A stretch of DNA of 64,000 nt from Pararobbsia silviterrae (GTDB lineage: Bacteria > Pseudomonadota > Gammaproteobacteria > Burkholderiales > Burkholderiaceae). The notes beneath the pieces are model-generated. The model saw nothing but the letters and a program-made list of their open reading frames with translations. It did not search any database and was not told where the DNA came from. The stretch spans positions 248,001-312,000 of the forward strand of contig NZ_RBZU01000003.1 in NCBI RefSeq assembly GCF_003628125.1. Reading direction: 5' to 3'. Positions 25,521 through 33,778 of this stretch are shown here, piece by piece. Made by a program: the position numbers and the translations under genes. Each line of letters starts with the position of its first letter. Position 1 is the stretch's first letter.

Positions 25521-26765
25521 TCAATCGGGCCGCTTCATCTTGCAGTCGGGCGACACCGCGACGGCCGCATCCTGCGCCGAGACGACGCTGATGAGCTTGA
25601 AGCCCATATCGGTCCCGTCGACCTTGTAGCGCGCATCCTTGCTGACCTCGCTGACCGTGATCGGCATGATGGCCTGGTGGTCTTCCTTGCGAATCGACCA
25701 TTGACCGATCGGCGACGCATAGGTCGTCTTCTCGAGCGCGAGCGCGATCTTCGTCGCGTCGACGGCGCCGCCCTTCGCATCGACGGTCTTCAACGCGTTG
25801 CCGAGCAGCATCATCGCGAAGACGGCCGTCGGCTCTTCCGTGTACGGGTAGTGACCGATCTTGCTCTTGAAGTCTTCGATGAACGTCTTGCCGGCGTCGC
25901 CGCCCGCTTCGAGGTTGTAGATCTTGACGAGATACGAGCCTTGCGCGGATTCGCCGATATTGCCGAGCGTGCCCGGCGTATCGAGCGAGGTGTTGCCGAA
26001 CCGGACCTTCAGACCCGCGTCGCCCGCGGCCTTCTCGAGCAGGATGATGTCGTTGGCCCAGTTGCCCGACAGCACGGTCTGCGCGCCCGACGCCTTGATC
26101 TTCGCGACGTAGGGCGAGAAATCCTGGATCTTGTTCGTATCGTGCAGCGTCGCTTCGACGATCGTGGCCTTGCCGTTGCTCCACTTCTTGACGGCCGCCG
26201 CCTGCGCGTTCTGCTGGTCGATACCGTATGAATAGTTCTGATTGATCGAATAGACCTTCGTGCCGAGCACGCCCGTCTGCGACATGACGCGCACGAGCGC
26301 GTTCATGCGCACGTACGGATTGGTCGCCATCCGGAAGAACCAGAACTGACACTTGTCGGCCGTGAGGTCGTACGCCTCCGAGCCCACGTTGTAGTAGATG
26401 ATTTCCTTGCCCGGATTGCGCAGGTTGTACTTGCGGATGTCTTCGGTCAATTGCGCCGCAACCGCGGACGACGATGCCGACGAGACGATGCGCGCGCCGT
26501 CCGCGATCGCGAGCTTGAGCTTTTCGGCCGCGCCCGTCGGACCGCCTTGATTGTCGTATTCCTTGAGCTCGACCTTCGCGCCGTTGAAGCCGCCGGCCTC
26601 ATTGATCTTCGCGACGCCGTAGCGCATGCCTTCGTCGAACGCGATGCCGGTCTGCGCGGCCGGGCCCGACAGCGCCTCGATCATCGCGATCTTCAGCGGT
26701 TCGGCGTGAGCGGCCACGCTCCAGACCGCGCCGAGCGCAGCCGCGGCAATCCATTTTCTTGTCAT
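25521..26765 (-). CDS. LIV-type ABC transporter substrate-binding protein
   Basis: A 414-residue periplasmic binding protein (Peripla_BP_6). The Sec signal peptide spans about residues 1-21 (MTRKWIAAAALGAVWSVAAHA). The mature part starts EPLKIAMIEALSGPAAQTGIAFDEGMRYGVAKINEAGG, the canonical opening of amino-acid and aromatic-acid binding proteins. Later landmarks are NPYVRMNALVRVM and SGNWANDIILLEKAAGDAGL. A GGAG ribosome binding site precedes the ATG. Within a ring-degradation island the ligand is more likely an aromatic or alicyclic acid than a branched-chain amino acid, but this is inference from context. Confidence 0.92.
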   Translation of the reverse strand: MTRKWIAAAALGAVWSVAAHAEPLKIAMIEALSGPAAQTGIAFDEGMRYGVAKINEAGGFNGAKVELKEYDNQGGPTGAAEKLKLAIADGARIVSSASSSAVAAQLTEDIRKYNLRNPGKEIIYYNVGSEAYDLTADKCQFWFFRMATNPYVRMNALVRVMSQTGVLGTKVYSINQNYSYGIDQQNAQAAAVKKWSNGKATIVEATLHDTNKIQDFSPYVAKIKASGAQTVLSGNWANDIILLEKAAGDAGLKVRFGNTSLDTPGTLGNIGESAQGSYLVKIYNLEAGGDAGKTFIEDFKSKIGHYPYTEEPTAVFAMMLLGNALKTVDAKGGAVDATKIALALEKTTYASPIGQWSIRKEDHQAIMPITVSEVSKDARYKVDGTDMGFKLISVVSAQDAAVAVSPDCKMKRPD

Positions 26766-26798
26766 GTTGTCTCCTCGATGTTCAGTGACCGGCTTGAT

Positions 26799-27611
26799 TT
26801 AGGCGCGCGCGTGTTCGAGCGCGGTGCTTGCGTAATCGCGACCCTGGCGGTGCGTGAGGAACCCCGCGGTCAGGCCGCCGTCGACGGGGATCACGGCGCC
26901 GTTGATATACGACGCGCTATCCGAGAGCAGAAACAGCACGACCGACGCGATTTCCTCGGCGCGCGCGACGCGCCCAAGCGGCGTGCGGTCGCACATGATG
27001 TCGTCGACGAAACGCTCGGGCACGCCCTTGCGCAACATCGGCGTATCGACCGCATTCGGACCGACGGCATTCACGCGGATGCCGCGGCCGCCCCATTCGA
27101 CGGCGAGCGACTTCGTCATGCCGGCGACGGCCCATTTCGACGCCGCGTAGTTCACGCGGCCCGGCTGGCCGCCGAAGCTCGTGATCGACGCGATCGTCAC
27201 GATGACGCCGCGTTCGCGTTCGAGCATGACGCGGCCGGCCGCCTGACACGAATAAAACGTGCCTGTCACGTTGATGTCGAGCACATCGCGCCACGCATCC
27301 TCGTCCATCGATTCGGCGGGACGCGTGCGCGTGATTCCCGCGCACGGGACGAGCCCCGCGAGCGGTCCGAGATCCTGTTCGATGCGCGCGACGACGTCGC
27401 GTGTCGCAACACCATCGCGGACGTCGAGCACATCGCCGCGCGCGCGAATGCCCTGTTGCGCGAGCCGTTCGACCGCGGCCTGCACGCCCGCTTCGCTGAT
27501 GTCCGCGATCGCGACCGCGCCGCCGGCCGTGCCGATCGCCTGCGCGACCGCGAAGCCGACGCCCTGCGCGCCGCCCGTCACGAAGAAGACTTCACCCTGA
27601 ATGCCTTGCAT
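26799..27611 (-). CDS. SDR-family dehydrogenase (first of pair)
   Basis: A 270-residue short-chain dehydrogenase/reductase. The cofactor motif TGGAQGVG is near residues 12-19, and Asp in AIADIS suggests NAD(H) preference. The catalytic triad is SITSFGGQPGRVNYAASK (Ser, Tyr, Lys). The usual NNAG structural motif reads VPCAGI, a notable change. The C-terminus is about 20 residues longer than classical SDRs. It lies 33 bp upstream of the binding protein, in the same direction, so it probably leads the transporter operon together with the SDR before it. A role in oxidising ring hydroxyl groups fits the neighbours. Confidence 0.88.
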   Translation of the reverse strand: MQGIQGEVFFVTGGAQGVGFAVAQAIGTAGGAVAIADISEAGVQAAVERLAQQGIRARGDVLDVRDGVATRDVVARIEQDLGPLAGLVPCAGITRTRPAESMDEDAWRDVLDINVTGTFYSCQAAGRVMLERERGVIVTIASITSFGGQPGRVNYAASKWAVAGMTKSLAVEWGGRGIRVNAVGPNAVDTPMLRKGVPERFVDDIMCDRTPLGRVARAEEIASVVLFLLSDSASYINGAVIPVDGGLTAGFLTHRQGRDYASTALEHARA

Positions 27612-27641
27612 ATCCGTTGCCTCGATACGTGGGGAGTCGCG

Positions 27642-28409
27642 TCACTGCATGCGATAGCCGCCGTTGACATCGACGACCGTGCCCGTGATGTAACCGGCGC
27701 CCGGCGATGCGAGAAACGCGACCGCGTTCGCCACGTCCTCGGACTGACCCAGACGCCCGACGGGAATCATCGAATTGACGTCGGCCGTCACACCGCCCTT
27801 GACCGTCTGATGGAACATCGGCGCATCGATAAGACCCGGCGCGACCGAATTCGCCGTGATGCCGAACGCCGCGCCTTCGCGCGCGACCGCTTTCGTCAGG
27901 CCGATCACGGCCGACTTGCTGGCGATATAGGCCGCACTCGATCGATATCCGCCGAGCTGTGCGGCGACCGACGACAGCGTCACGACACGGCCATCGGCGA
28001 CCGGATTCGCGCGCCGCCGCGTGACGAAGGCGCGCGAGCACAGGAAGGTGCCGCGCGCATTGACCGAGAACGTGGTTTCCCAGTTATCGAGGTCGATCTC
28101 CCAGAGCTGCGGACGCTGACCGTTCGCGCCGGACAGCAGCACACCCGCATTCGAGACGAGTACGCGGACCGGTCCAAGCTCGCGCTCGACCGTGTCGAAG
28201 CCGCGATCCACGGAAGCCTCGTCGCGCACGTCCATTTCGACCGCGAGATGCCCGCGACCGGACAACTGGCTGCGCCCCTCTTCCGCCTGCGCCTGTTCGA
28301 GATCGGCGATGGCGATGGTCATGCCTTCATCGGCGAGCTTGCGAGCGATCGCCAATCCGATACCGCGCCCGCCTCCGGTCACGAGCGCCACGCCCGTCAG
28401 TGCATTCAT
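27642..28409 (-). CDS. SDR-family dehydrogenase (second of pair)
   Basis: A 255-residue classical SDR. TGGGRGIG near residues 11-18, SNAG at about 87, catalytic SSVAAQLGGYRSSAAYIASK, and the usual C-terminal ITGTVVDVNGGYRMQ. Asp in IAIADLEQ points to NAD(H). It is the first gene of the leftward operon, directly behind a promoter whose -10 and -35 boxes each overlap a palindrome (28431-28468), and is divergent from the GntR regulator at 28655. Exact substrate not readable from sequence. Confidence 0.9.
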   Translation of the reverse strand: MNALTGVALVTGGGRGIGLAIARKLADEGMTIAIADLEQAQAEEGRSQLSGRGHLAVEMDVRDEASVDRGFDTVERELGPVRVLVSNAGVLLSGANGQRPQLWEIDLDNWETTFSVNARGTFLCSRAFVTRRRANPVADGRVVTLSSVAAQLGGYRSSAAYIASKSAVIGLTKAVAREGAAFGITANSVAPGLIDAPMFHQTVKGGVTADVNSMIPVGRLGQSEDVANAVAFLASPGAGYITGTVVDVNGGYRMQ

Positions 28410-28430
28410 GTTCTACCTCGCTGTTTTTCA

Positions 28431-28444
28431 TTTTGGATACAAAA
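28431..28444. promoter_or_regulatory. Palindrome over the -10 box, candidate GntR operator
   Basis: TTTTG-GATA-CAAAA is a palindrome with 5-bp arms. It contains TGGATACAA, nearly the same as TGTATACAA at 28582-28590 ahead of the divergent GntR gene. Two copies of a TGnATACAA element flanking one regulator suggest operators. Confidence 0.5.
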
Positions 28445-28462
28445 TTAAGTTTAAGTGTTCAA
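28434..28462 (-). promoter_or_regulatory. Promoter of the leftward SDR-transporter operon
   Basis: Read on the minus strand: TTGAAC (28462-28457) as -35, exactly 17 bp spacer, TATCCA (28439-28434) as -10. Transcription would start near 28427, 18 bp before the SDR ATG at 28409. Both boxes lie inside palindromes, as expected for repressor control. Confidence 0.5.
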
Positions 28463-28468
28463 TGAACA
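28456..28468. promoter_or_regulatory. Palindrome TGTTCA-A-TGAACA over the -35 box
   Basis: A perfect 13-bp palindrome with 6-bp arms and one central base. It covers the -35 element of the leftward promoter. It may be a second operator for the GntR protein or a site for another regulator. Confidence 0.45.
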
Positions 28469-28581
28469 AAAAATAGCTGGGGTAATCCCGGTGCAACATC
28501 CTGTCTTTACACTGAATTCCCTGTGATAACCTGCCGTCCGACTCATCAAGCTCCAACGCCAAAGCATGTTTTACATACGTG

Positions 28582-28590
28582 TGTATACAA
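28582..28590. promoter_or_regulatory. Candidate GntR operator TGTATACAA
   Basis: TGTATACAA includes the GTATAC palindrome and matches the TGGATACAA element at 28434-28442 in eight of nine bases. It lies 65 bp before the GntR start, where autoregulation would be expected. Confidence 0.4.
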
Positions 28591-28654
28591 TCTTAAGAAT
28601 TGGACGCCTGTCTGATAATGGCGCCTTCGCTTACACAGCACGAGGAACATGCGT

Positions 28655-29434
28655 ATGAGCCCCGCCAGCGACCGACCCCAAGCGCTCGCCGATTCCCTGA
28701 AAACACGGACGCAATCCGTGACGGACGAACTACGCGAATTGATCGTGCAAGGCGAGCTCAAGCTGGGACAGCACGTGCAGGAGATGTGGATCGCCGAACG
28801 CCTCGGGGTGTCGCGCACGCCGGTGCGCACGGCGCTCAATACGCTCGCGAGCGAGGGTTATCTCGTCTATTTGCCCAACCGCGGGTATTTCGTCCGGCAG
28901 TTCGATATCACCGAACTCATGGACGTCTATGAGATCCGCGCGAGCCTGGAGAGTCTCGCCGCGCGCAGGGCGGCCGAGCGCGGCATCACGCGCGAACAGG
29001 AAAGCGTGCTCATGCGGTGCGTCGAGGAAGGCGACCGCATCTTGCGCAAGGGCTATTTCGCGGACGACGATCTGCTGCCCTATCGCCGCATGAATGTGGG
29101 CATCCACGAGGGCATCATCCAGGCGACCGGCAACGCACGGCTCGCTGAAACGATCCGGCAGAACAACAATCTGCCGCTCGTATCGGATCGCGTGATCCTC
29201 TGGCAAAACTTCGACGTCCTCAAACGTTCGCACGACGACCATCACCGCGTGATCACCGCGATCATCGCGCGCGACGTCTGGCGCGCCTCGGCCATCATGT
29301 ACGAACACGTCTACTACGCGGGCCTCGCGCTGCGCGACCATCTGCGCACGCAAGACGGCCTGAGCCTGCTGATCGACCCATCCAAACTCGCGGCCGTCAC
29401 GGCCGATATTTCCTCAGGAGACAACCCAAAGTGA
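28655..29434 (+). CDS. GntR-family (FCD) transcriptional regulator
   Basis: A 259-residue regulator. The winged-helix domain is at residues 15-85, with recognition region [35 protein letters not shown]. The FCD effector domain spans about 95-235, with [11 protein letters not shown] and [14 protein letters not shown] containing the metal-binding Asp/His pattern. The ATG at 28655 was preferred over 28649 because GAGGAA then has normal 8-nt spacing. The gene is divergent from the SDR-transporter operon and overlaps the next SDR start by GTGA. It likely controls both directions, with a ring acid or its metabolite as effector. Confidence 0.9.
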   Translation: MSPASDRPQALADSLKTRTQSVTDELRELIVQGELKLGQHVQEMWIAERLGVSRTPVRTALNTLASEGYLVYLPNRGYFVRQFDITELMDVYEIRASLESLAARRAAERGITREQESVLMRCVEEGDRILRKGYFADDDLLPYRRMNVGIHEGIIQATGNARLAETIRQNNNLPLVSDRVILWQNFDVLKRSHDDHHRVITAIIARDVWRASAIMYEHVYYAGLALRDHLRTQDGLSLLIDPSKLAAVTADISSGDNPK

Positions 29435-30228
29435 GCACATCGTCCACCGCGCAGTCATCTCGCTTCGACGGCCGCATCGCCATCGTGACCGGAGCGGGTT
29501 CCGGCATCGGTCGCTCGATCGCACTTCGATTGCTCGCGGAGGGCGCCCGTGTGCTCGCGACGGATCGCAGCCAGGCCGGACTCGACGAGACCCGCACGCT
29601 CGCGGCGGACCACGCGCGCGTCAAGCTGCATGACGCGGTCGTCGATCTCGGCGCGAACGACGCGCCCGACACGATCATGGATACGTGCGCGCGCGTGTTC
29701 GGCACGCCTCAATGGCTCATCAACAATGCCGGCGTGGGCGCGGCAAAGTCGCTGCACGAGAGCACCGACGACGATATCGATCGCTATCTGAACATCAATG
29801 TGCGCGCATTGATGCGACTGAGCCGTTCGTTCGTGATCCGCGTCGGCCAAGGCTCGAACGCGATCGTCAACGTCGCGTCGGTGTTCGGATTGCGCGGGTT
29901 CATGAACAGCGCGCCCTATTCGGCGAGCAAAGCGGCCGTCGCCGGCCTTACGCGGCAAATGGCCGCCGACTACGGCGCGCGCGGCTTGCGCGTGAATGCG
30001 GTCGCACCGGGGCTGATCGCCACGCCATTGACCGCGGAGCGACTCGAAACGAACCCGTGGTACAAGTCGACGATGGTCGGCGCAACGCCGTTAGGACGCG
30101 CGGGCACACCCGATGAAGTGGCGGCCGCGGTGGCCTTCCTGTGCTCGGACGACGCGTCGTATATCAACGGACAGGTGATCGCCGTCGACGGCGGCTGGAG
30201 CGAGACCAAGCACTGGCCCGCTGCCTGA
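29431..30228 (+). CDS. SDR-family dehydrogenase (third)
   Basis: A 265-residue classical SDR starting at GTG 29431, with CAGGAG upstream, overlapping the GntR stop. TGAGSGIG near residue 20, NNAG at about 100, catalytic [18 protein letters not shown], and C-terminal [22 protein letters not shown]. Asp in LATDRSQ suggests NAD(H). It is co-transcribed with the regulator and converges on the second GntR gene 16 bp away. Three SDRs within 3.4 kb suggest successive alcohol oxidations or stereospecific isoenzymes. Confidence 0.9.
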   Translation: MSTSSTAQSSRFDGRIAIVTGAGSGIGRSIALRLLAEGARVLATDRSQAGLDETRTLAADHARVKLHDAVVDLGANDAPDTIMDTCARVFGTPQWLINNAGVGAAKSLHESTDDDIDRYLNINVRALMRLSRSFVIRVGQGSNAIVNVASVFGLRGFMNSAPYSASKAAVAGLTRQMAADYGARGLRVNAVAPGLIATPLTAERLETNPWYKSTMVGATPLGRAGTPDEVAAAVAFLCSDDASYINGQVIAVDGGWSETKHWPAA

Positions 30229-30244
30229 ATCGTCGCGCGCGGCT

Positions 30245-30994
30245 TCAGGTCTCGGCAGCGGCCGCGCCCGAGCGGCGCGCGCGCTTCTTGCGGCGCTCGT
30301 AGCCCATATACCGCTCGTTGAGCCGTTCGAGGTGCTCGCTCATTTCGTGGCTCGCCGCGCGCGCATCGCGCGCGCGCAGCGCATCGAGAATCCGGCCGAC
30401 CGCGATCAACGACAGATCGTTGCGATCCGGACCGATGTCGAGCACATATTCGAGCATGAAATCCATGATCGATTTCATGACGAAGACCAGCACCGGGTTA
30501 TGCGTCGCGTGCGCGAGCACGATATGAAACTCGACGAGCTTGCGCAGCTTCGTATCGTAGTCCTTGCGAGCGTATGCATCGCGCGCGGCTTGCAGCACCT
30601 GCTCCAACTGATCCCAGTCGTCCTCGGTCGCCGTGCGGCACACCGTCTGCACGACGGCCTGCTCGAACAGATTGCGCGCCTCGGTGATCTGTTCGATGGT
30701 CACGGCCTGCAGCGTCATCAGGTCGCGCAAGCCCTGCGTGAGCTGCTCGGTGGTGCCGTGCGTCACGAACGAGCCCCCCTTGGGCCCCTTGCGCAGTTCG
30801 ACGACACCCGCCATTTCCAGACTCCGCAACGCCTCGCGCAGCGCATTGCGGCCCACGCCGAGTTGCAGCGCGAGATCGCGTTCCGACGGCAGCTTGTCCC
30901 CGGGTTGCAGGTCGCCCGCGACGAGCAAGCGTCTGATCTGGTCCTCGACCTCGTCGCTCACACGCTTGGATTTGACAGGCTGGAATTCGAGCAT
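30245..30994 (-). CDS. FadR/LldR-type GntR regulator
   Basis: A 249-residue GntR protein with an N-terminal winged helix (residues 9-80, KLPSERDLALQLGVGRNALREALRSLEMAGVVELRKGPKGGSFV) and a C-terminal FCD domain (about 95-230). The PSERDLA and RxxLREALRxLE pattern is that of the FadR/PdhR/LldR branch, known to bind TGGTnnnACCA. Such a site, TGGTAGGACCA, occurs at 31975-31985 in the divergent promoter region one gene upstream. The C-terminal tail is Lys/Arg/Ala-rich (RRKKRARRSGAAAAET). It lies 19 bp after the FAH-family gene and is probably its operon partner. Confidence 0.9.
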   Translation of the reverse strand: MLEFQPVKSKRVSDEVEDQIRRLLVAGDLQPGDKLPSERDLALQLGVGRNALREALRSLEMAGVVELRKGPKGGSFVTHGTTEQLTQGLRDLMTLQAVTIEQITEARNLFEQAVVQTVCRTATEDDWDQLEQVLQAARDAYARKDYDTKLRKLVEFHIVLAHATHNPVLVFVMKSIMDFMLEYVLDIGPDRNDLSLIAVGRILDALRARDARAASHEMSEHLERLNERYMGYERRKKRARRSGAAAAET

Positions 30995-31013
30995 CAGGGG
31001 AAAGGGATCGGAA

Positions 31014-31901
31014 TCAGTATGCGCGAGGCGACACGCTTTCGCGTTCGCCGACCGACACGCTGAGGCGGCCGACGCGCTCGATCTCCATCGTGACGGTGTC
31101 GCCCGGATGGATCGGGCCGACGCCATCGGGCGTGCCGGTGGCAATCACGTCGCCGGGTCGCAATGTTACCACCGAGCTGATCATCTCGATGAGCTCGGCG
31201 ATGCCGACAATCATGTCCTGCGTGCTCGCCGATTGGCGCAATTCGCCGTTGACCCAGAGTCGATTGGACAGCGCGCCCGCGTCGCCGACTTCGTCCGCCG
31301 TGACGACATACGGCCCCAGCGGCGTGAACGTATCGAAGGACTTGCGCATCGTGCGCTCCTCCTCGCCGTGCCCCTTCTCGATGCGCATCGTGCCGTCGAT
31401 CAGGCATGCATAACCGAACACGTGTTCGAGCGCATGCTCGCGCGGCACATCGCGCGCTTCGCGTCCGATGATCACCGCCAGTTCGGACTCATGATCGAAG
31501 CGGCGCTGCGAGCCCTTGGGCAACCGGATCGTCGAGCCCGACCCGATCAGACTGCCGGTCGCCTTGAGAAAGAAGCCTTGTTCACGCGCCGTGCGCCCCG
31601 CGGCCACCACGGCCCGATCGCCGAGTTCGCCGATATGCTTCCGGTAATTGACCGGCGCGGCGAACATCTGGCTCGCGCCCGGGTTCGCGGCCAGCAGGTT
31701 CACATCCGACGGCGCCAGCGCCGCGCCGCGCTCGGCCGCCGCGGCCACCTTCGACTCAAGCTCCGACCAGTGACCGATCAACCAGTTGAGGCGTTGCGCG
31801 GGCAACGCGTCGAGAAAATCGGGCAGCACATGGGTCACATCGACGATGCCCGCATCGACGACGACGCCGACGCGGTAATGGTTGAAGCACGCTAATTTCA
31901 T
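31014..31901 (-). CDS. Fumarylacetoacetate hydrolase family protein
   Basis: A 295-residue FAH-fold enzyme hydrolysing C-C bonds of beta-diketo acids (fumarylpyruvate, acylpyruvates) with a divalent metal. The metal-site residues are in FDHESELAVIIG, and the YACLIDGTMRIEKGHGEEERTMRKSFDTFTPLGPYVVT block and RPGDVIATGTPDGVG loop are diagnostic. The N-terminal domain of about 90 residues is typical of the two-domain bacterial enzymes. In a gentisate-type pathway it would act last, giving pyruvate and fumarate. It is divergent from the FAD monooxygenase and shares the operator region. Confidence 0.9.
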   Translation of the reverse strand: MKLACFNHYRVGVVVDAGIVDVTHVLPDFLDALPAQRLNWLIGHWSELESKVAAAAERGAALAPSDVNLLAANPGASQMFAAPVNYRKHIGELGDRAVVAAGRTAREQGFFLKATGSLIGSGSTIRLPKGSQRRFDHESELAVIIGREARDVPREHALEHVFGYACLIDGTMRIEKGHGEEERTMRKSFDTFTPLGPYVVTADEVGDAGALSNRLWVNGELRQSASTQDMIVGIAELIEMISSVVTLRPGDVIATGTPDGVGPIHPGDTVTMEIERVGRLSVSVGERESVSPRAY

Positions 31902-31974
31902 GACGGGTTCCGTGATCTCCGTGGTGTCCGTTCCAAAGCGGGCCCAGGGATCCGATAACCCGTCTTGTGTCCTT

Positions 31975-31985
31975 TGGTAGGACCA
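31975..31985. promoter_or_regulatory. FadR/LldR-type operator TGGTAGGACCA
   Basis: TGGT-AGG-ACCA (within TTGGTAGGACCAT, 31974-31986) fits the TGGTnnnACCA box bound by FadR/PdhR/LldR-type GntR proteins. It lies in the 138-bp divergent spacer between the FAH-family gene and the FAD monooxygenase, 13 kb of the same island, and one gene away from a regulator of exactly this type. Confidence 0.65.
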
Positions 31986-32039
31986 TAGTAGGATAGAACC
32001 ACTTTAAAGACAAGCGGGTACCGCCGCGGAGAAAGCGTG

Positions 32040-33767
32040 ATGTCTCGAATCGATCGGTTGGAGTCCACGGAAGTCGTCGTGGTCGGCGGCGGTCCCGTCG
32101 GCCTCGTGACGGCCGCCGACCTCGGATGGCGCGGGCGCGATTGCATCCTGCTCGAACGCACGGACGGTGCGATCGACCAGCCCAAGATGGATCAGGTCGG
32201 CATCCGCACCATGGAGTTCTGCCGCCGCTGGGGCATCGTCGACTGGGTCGAGGCGAGCCCCTACGTCCGCGACTATCCGCAGGACAACGTCTATCTGACC
32301 GCGCTGAACGGCTATGAACTCGGCCGGGAACCGATGCCGTCGATGAACGATTCGATCGCGCCGCCCGAAAGTCCGCAACATCGCGAGCGATGTCCGCAGA
32401 ACATGTTCGATCCCATCTTGCAGCGCTTCGCGGACACGCACCCGGGCGTCGAACTCCGATATCGAAACCGCTTCGAGTCGTTCGTCCAGGACGACACGGG
32501 CGTGACCGTCATCGCGCTGAATCCGGCCGGCGAGCGCTATCAGATCCGCTGCAAATATCTGGTCGGCTGCGACGGCGGACGCAGCGCGGTGCGCGAACAG
32601 CTCGGCATCGGCATGCAAGGACGCGGCCTGCTGACGCATACCGTCAACGTCGTGTTCCGCTGCGCGGACTTCAACCAGCGGCACGACAAACGGCCCGGCT
32701 ACCGCTATATGTTCGTCGGCCCCGACGGCACCTGGGCCACGATCGTCGCGATCAACGGATCCGACCAATGGCGGATGTCGATCATCGGCAACGCGCAGAT
32801 CAAACCCGACTACACGCAGGACGAGATCGTCGCGATCGCGCATCGGCTCATGGGCGCGCCGTTTCCGATGGAAATCTTGAGCACGCTGAACTGGGCGCGC
32901 ATGGAGCTCGTCGCGGACACCTATCAGAACGCACGCGTGTTCCTCGCCGGCGACGCATGCCATCTGACCTCGCCGACCGGCGGCCTGGGCATGAATACCG
33001 GCATCGGCGACGCCGTCGATCTCAGCTGGAAGCTCAGTGCGAATCTCGAAGGCTGGGGCGGCCAGGCCCTGCTCGATTCCTACACCGTCGAGCGCCGCCC
33101 CGTCGCGCAGCGGATCACGCGATTTTCAACGGGCAATCTCTCCGTGATGCGTGACGCCAAAAGCGATCCGCGCCTGTTCGACGACACGTCCGAGGGCGCG
33201 GCGATCCGCGAACGCGTGGGCCATGCGCTCGAACACGGCTTGAAGCGCGAGTGGTACTCGATGAACATGCATCTGGGCTACCGGTACATGGACTCGTCCG
33301 TGATCGTCTACGAAGCCGACGAGAACCGCGCGCACATCGATGCGGAGAACGAGCAAGGCGCGGTCTACACGCCGAGCACGCGCCCCGGCGCCCGCGCGCC
33401 GCATCTCTGGCTTGCCGACGGACGCTCGACGCTCGACCTCTTCGGATCCGATTTCGTGCTCGTCTGCAGCGGACCCTCGCGCGAACTGCCGACGCAATTG
33501 CTGCGCGCCGCGCGGACGCTCACGCTCCCGCTGCGCGTCGAATATGTCAGTGAAGCGCATACACTTTATGCCAAGCCTTATGTGCTCGTGCGACCCGACG
33601 GACATGTCGCGTGGCGAGGCGATGCGCTGCCGAACGATCCCCTCGCGCTATTGGAAAAGGTCACCGGACTCGGCCCGTCGGCGTCGACGATCCGCTCGGC
33701 ATTCGCCGATTCGCGCGCATCGCTGTTCGAACGACCCGCCGCGCTGCCGTCCGATCCGCTCGTTTAA
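32040..33767 (+). CDS. Class A FAD-dependent aromatic monooxygenase (MhpA/PheA type)
   Basis: A 575-residue hydroxylase. FAD motif VVGGGPVGLVTAADLGWRGRDCILLER at about residues 14-40, the DG motif region YLVGCDGGRSAVREQLG near 177-193, and the GDACHLTSPTGGLGMNTGIGDAVDLSWKL motif near 305-333. The C-terminal 130 residues form the thioredoxin-like domain of phenol and 3-hydroxyphenylpropionate hydroxylases. ATG at 32040 follows GGAG; a GTG one codon upstream is possible. With a gentisate dioxygenase-like gene 11 bp downstream, it most likely hydroxylates a phenolic acid to a gentisate-like diol, using NAD(P)H and oxygen. Confidence 0.9.
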   Translation: MSRIDRLESTEVVVVGGGPVGLVTAADLGWRGRDCILLERTDGAIDQPKMDQVGIRTMEFCRRWGIVDWVEASPYVRDYPQDNVYLTALNGYELGREPMPSMNDSIAPPESPQHRERCPQNMFDPILQRFADTHPGVELRYRNRFESFVQDDTGVTVIALNPAGERYQIRCKYLVGCDGGRSAVREQLGIGMQGRGLLTHTVNVVFRCADFNQRHDKRPGYRYMFVGPDGTWATIVAINGSDQWRMSIIGNAQIKPDYTQDEIVAIAHRLMGAPFPMEILSTLNWARMELVADTYQNARVFLAGDACHLTSPTGGLGMNTGIGDAVDLSWKLSANLEGWGGQALLDSYTVERRPVAQRITRFSTGNLSVMRDAKSDPRLFDDTSEGAAIRERVGHALEHGLKREWYSMNMHLGYRYMDSSVIVYEADENRAHIDAENEQGAVYTPSTRPGARAPHLWLADGRSTLDLFGSDFVLVCSGPSRELPTQLLRAARTLTLPLRVEYVSEAHTLYAKPYVLVRPDGHVAWRGDALPNDPLALLEKVTGLGPSASTIRSAFADSRASLFERPAALPSDPLV

Positions 33768-33778
33768 CCCAGGACCCC

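Noticed and set aside
32037-32039. GTG as start of the FAD monooxygenase
   Set aside because: The adjacent ATG at 32040 has better spacing from the GGAG site.
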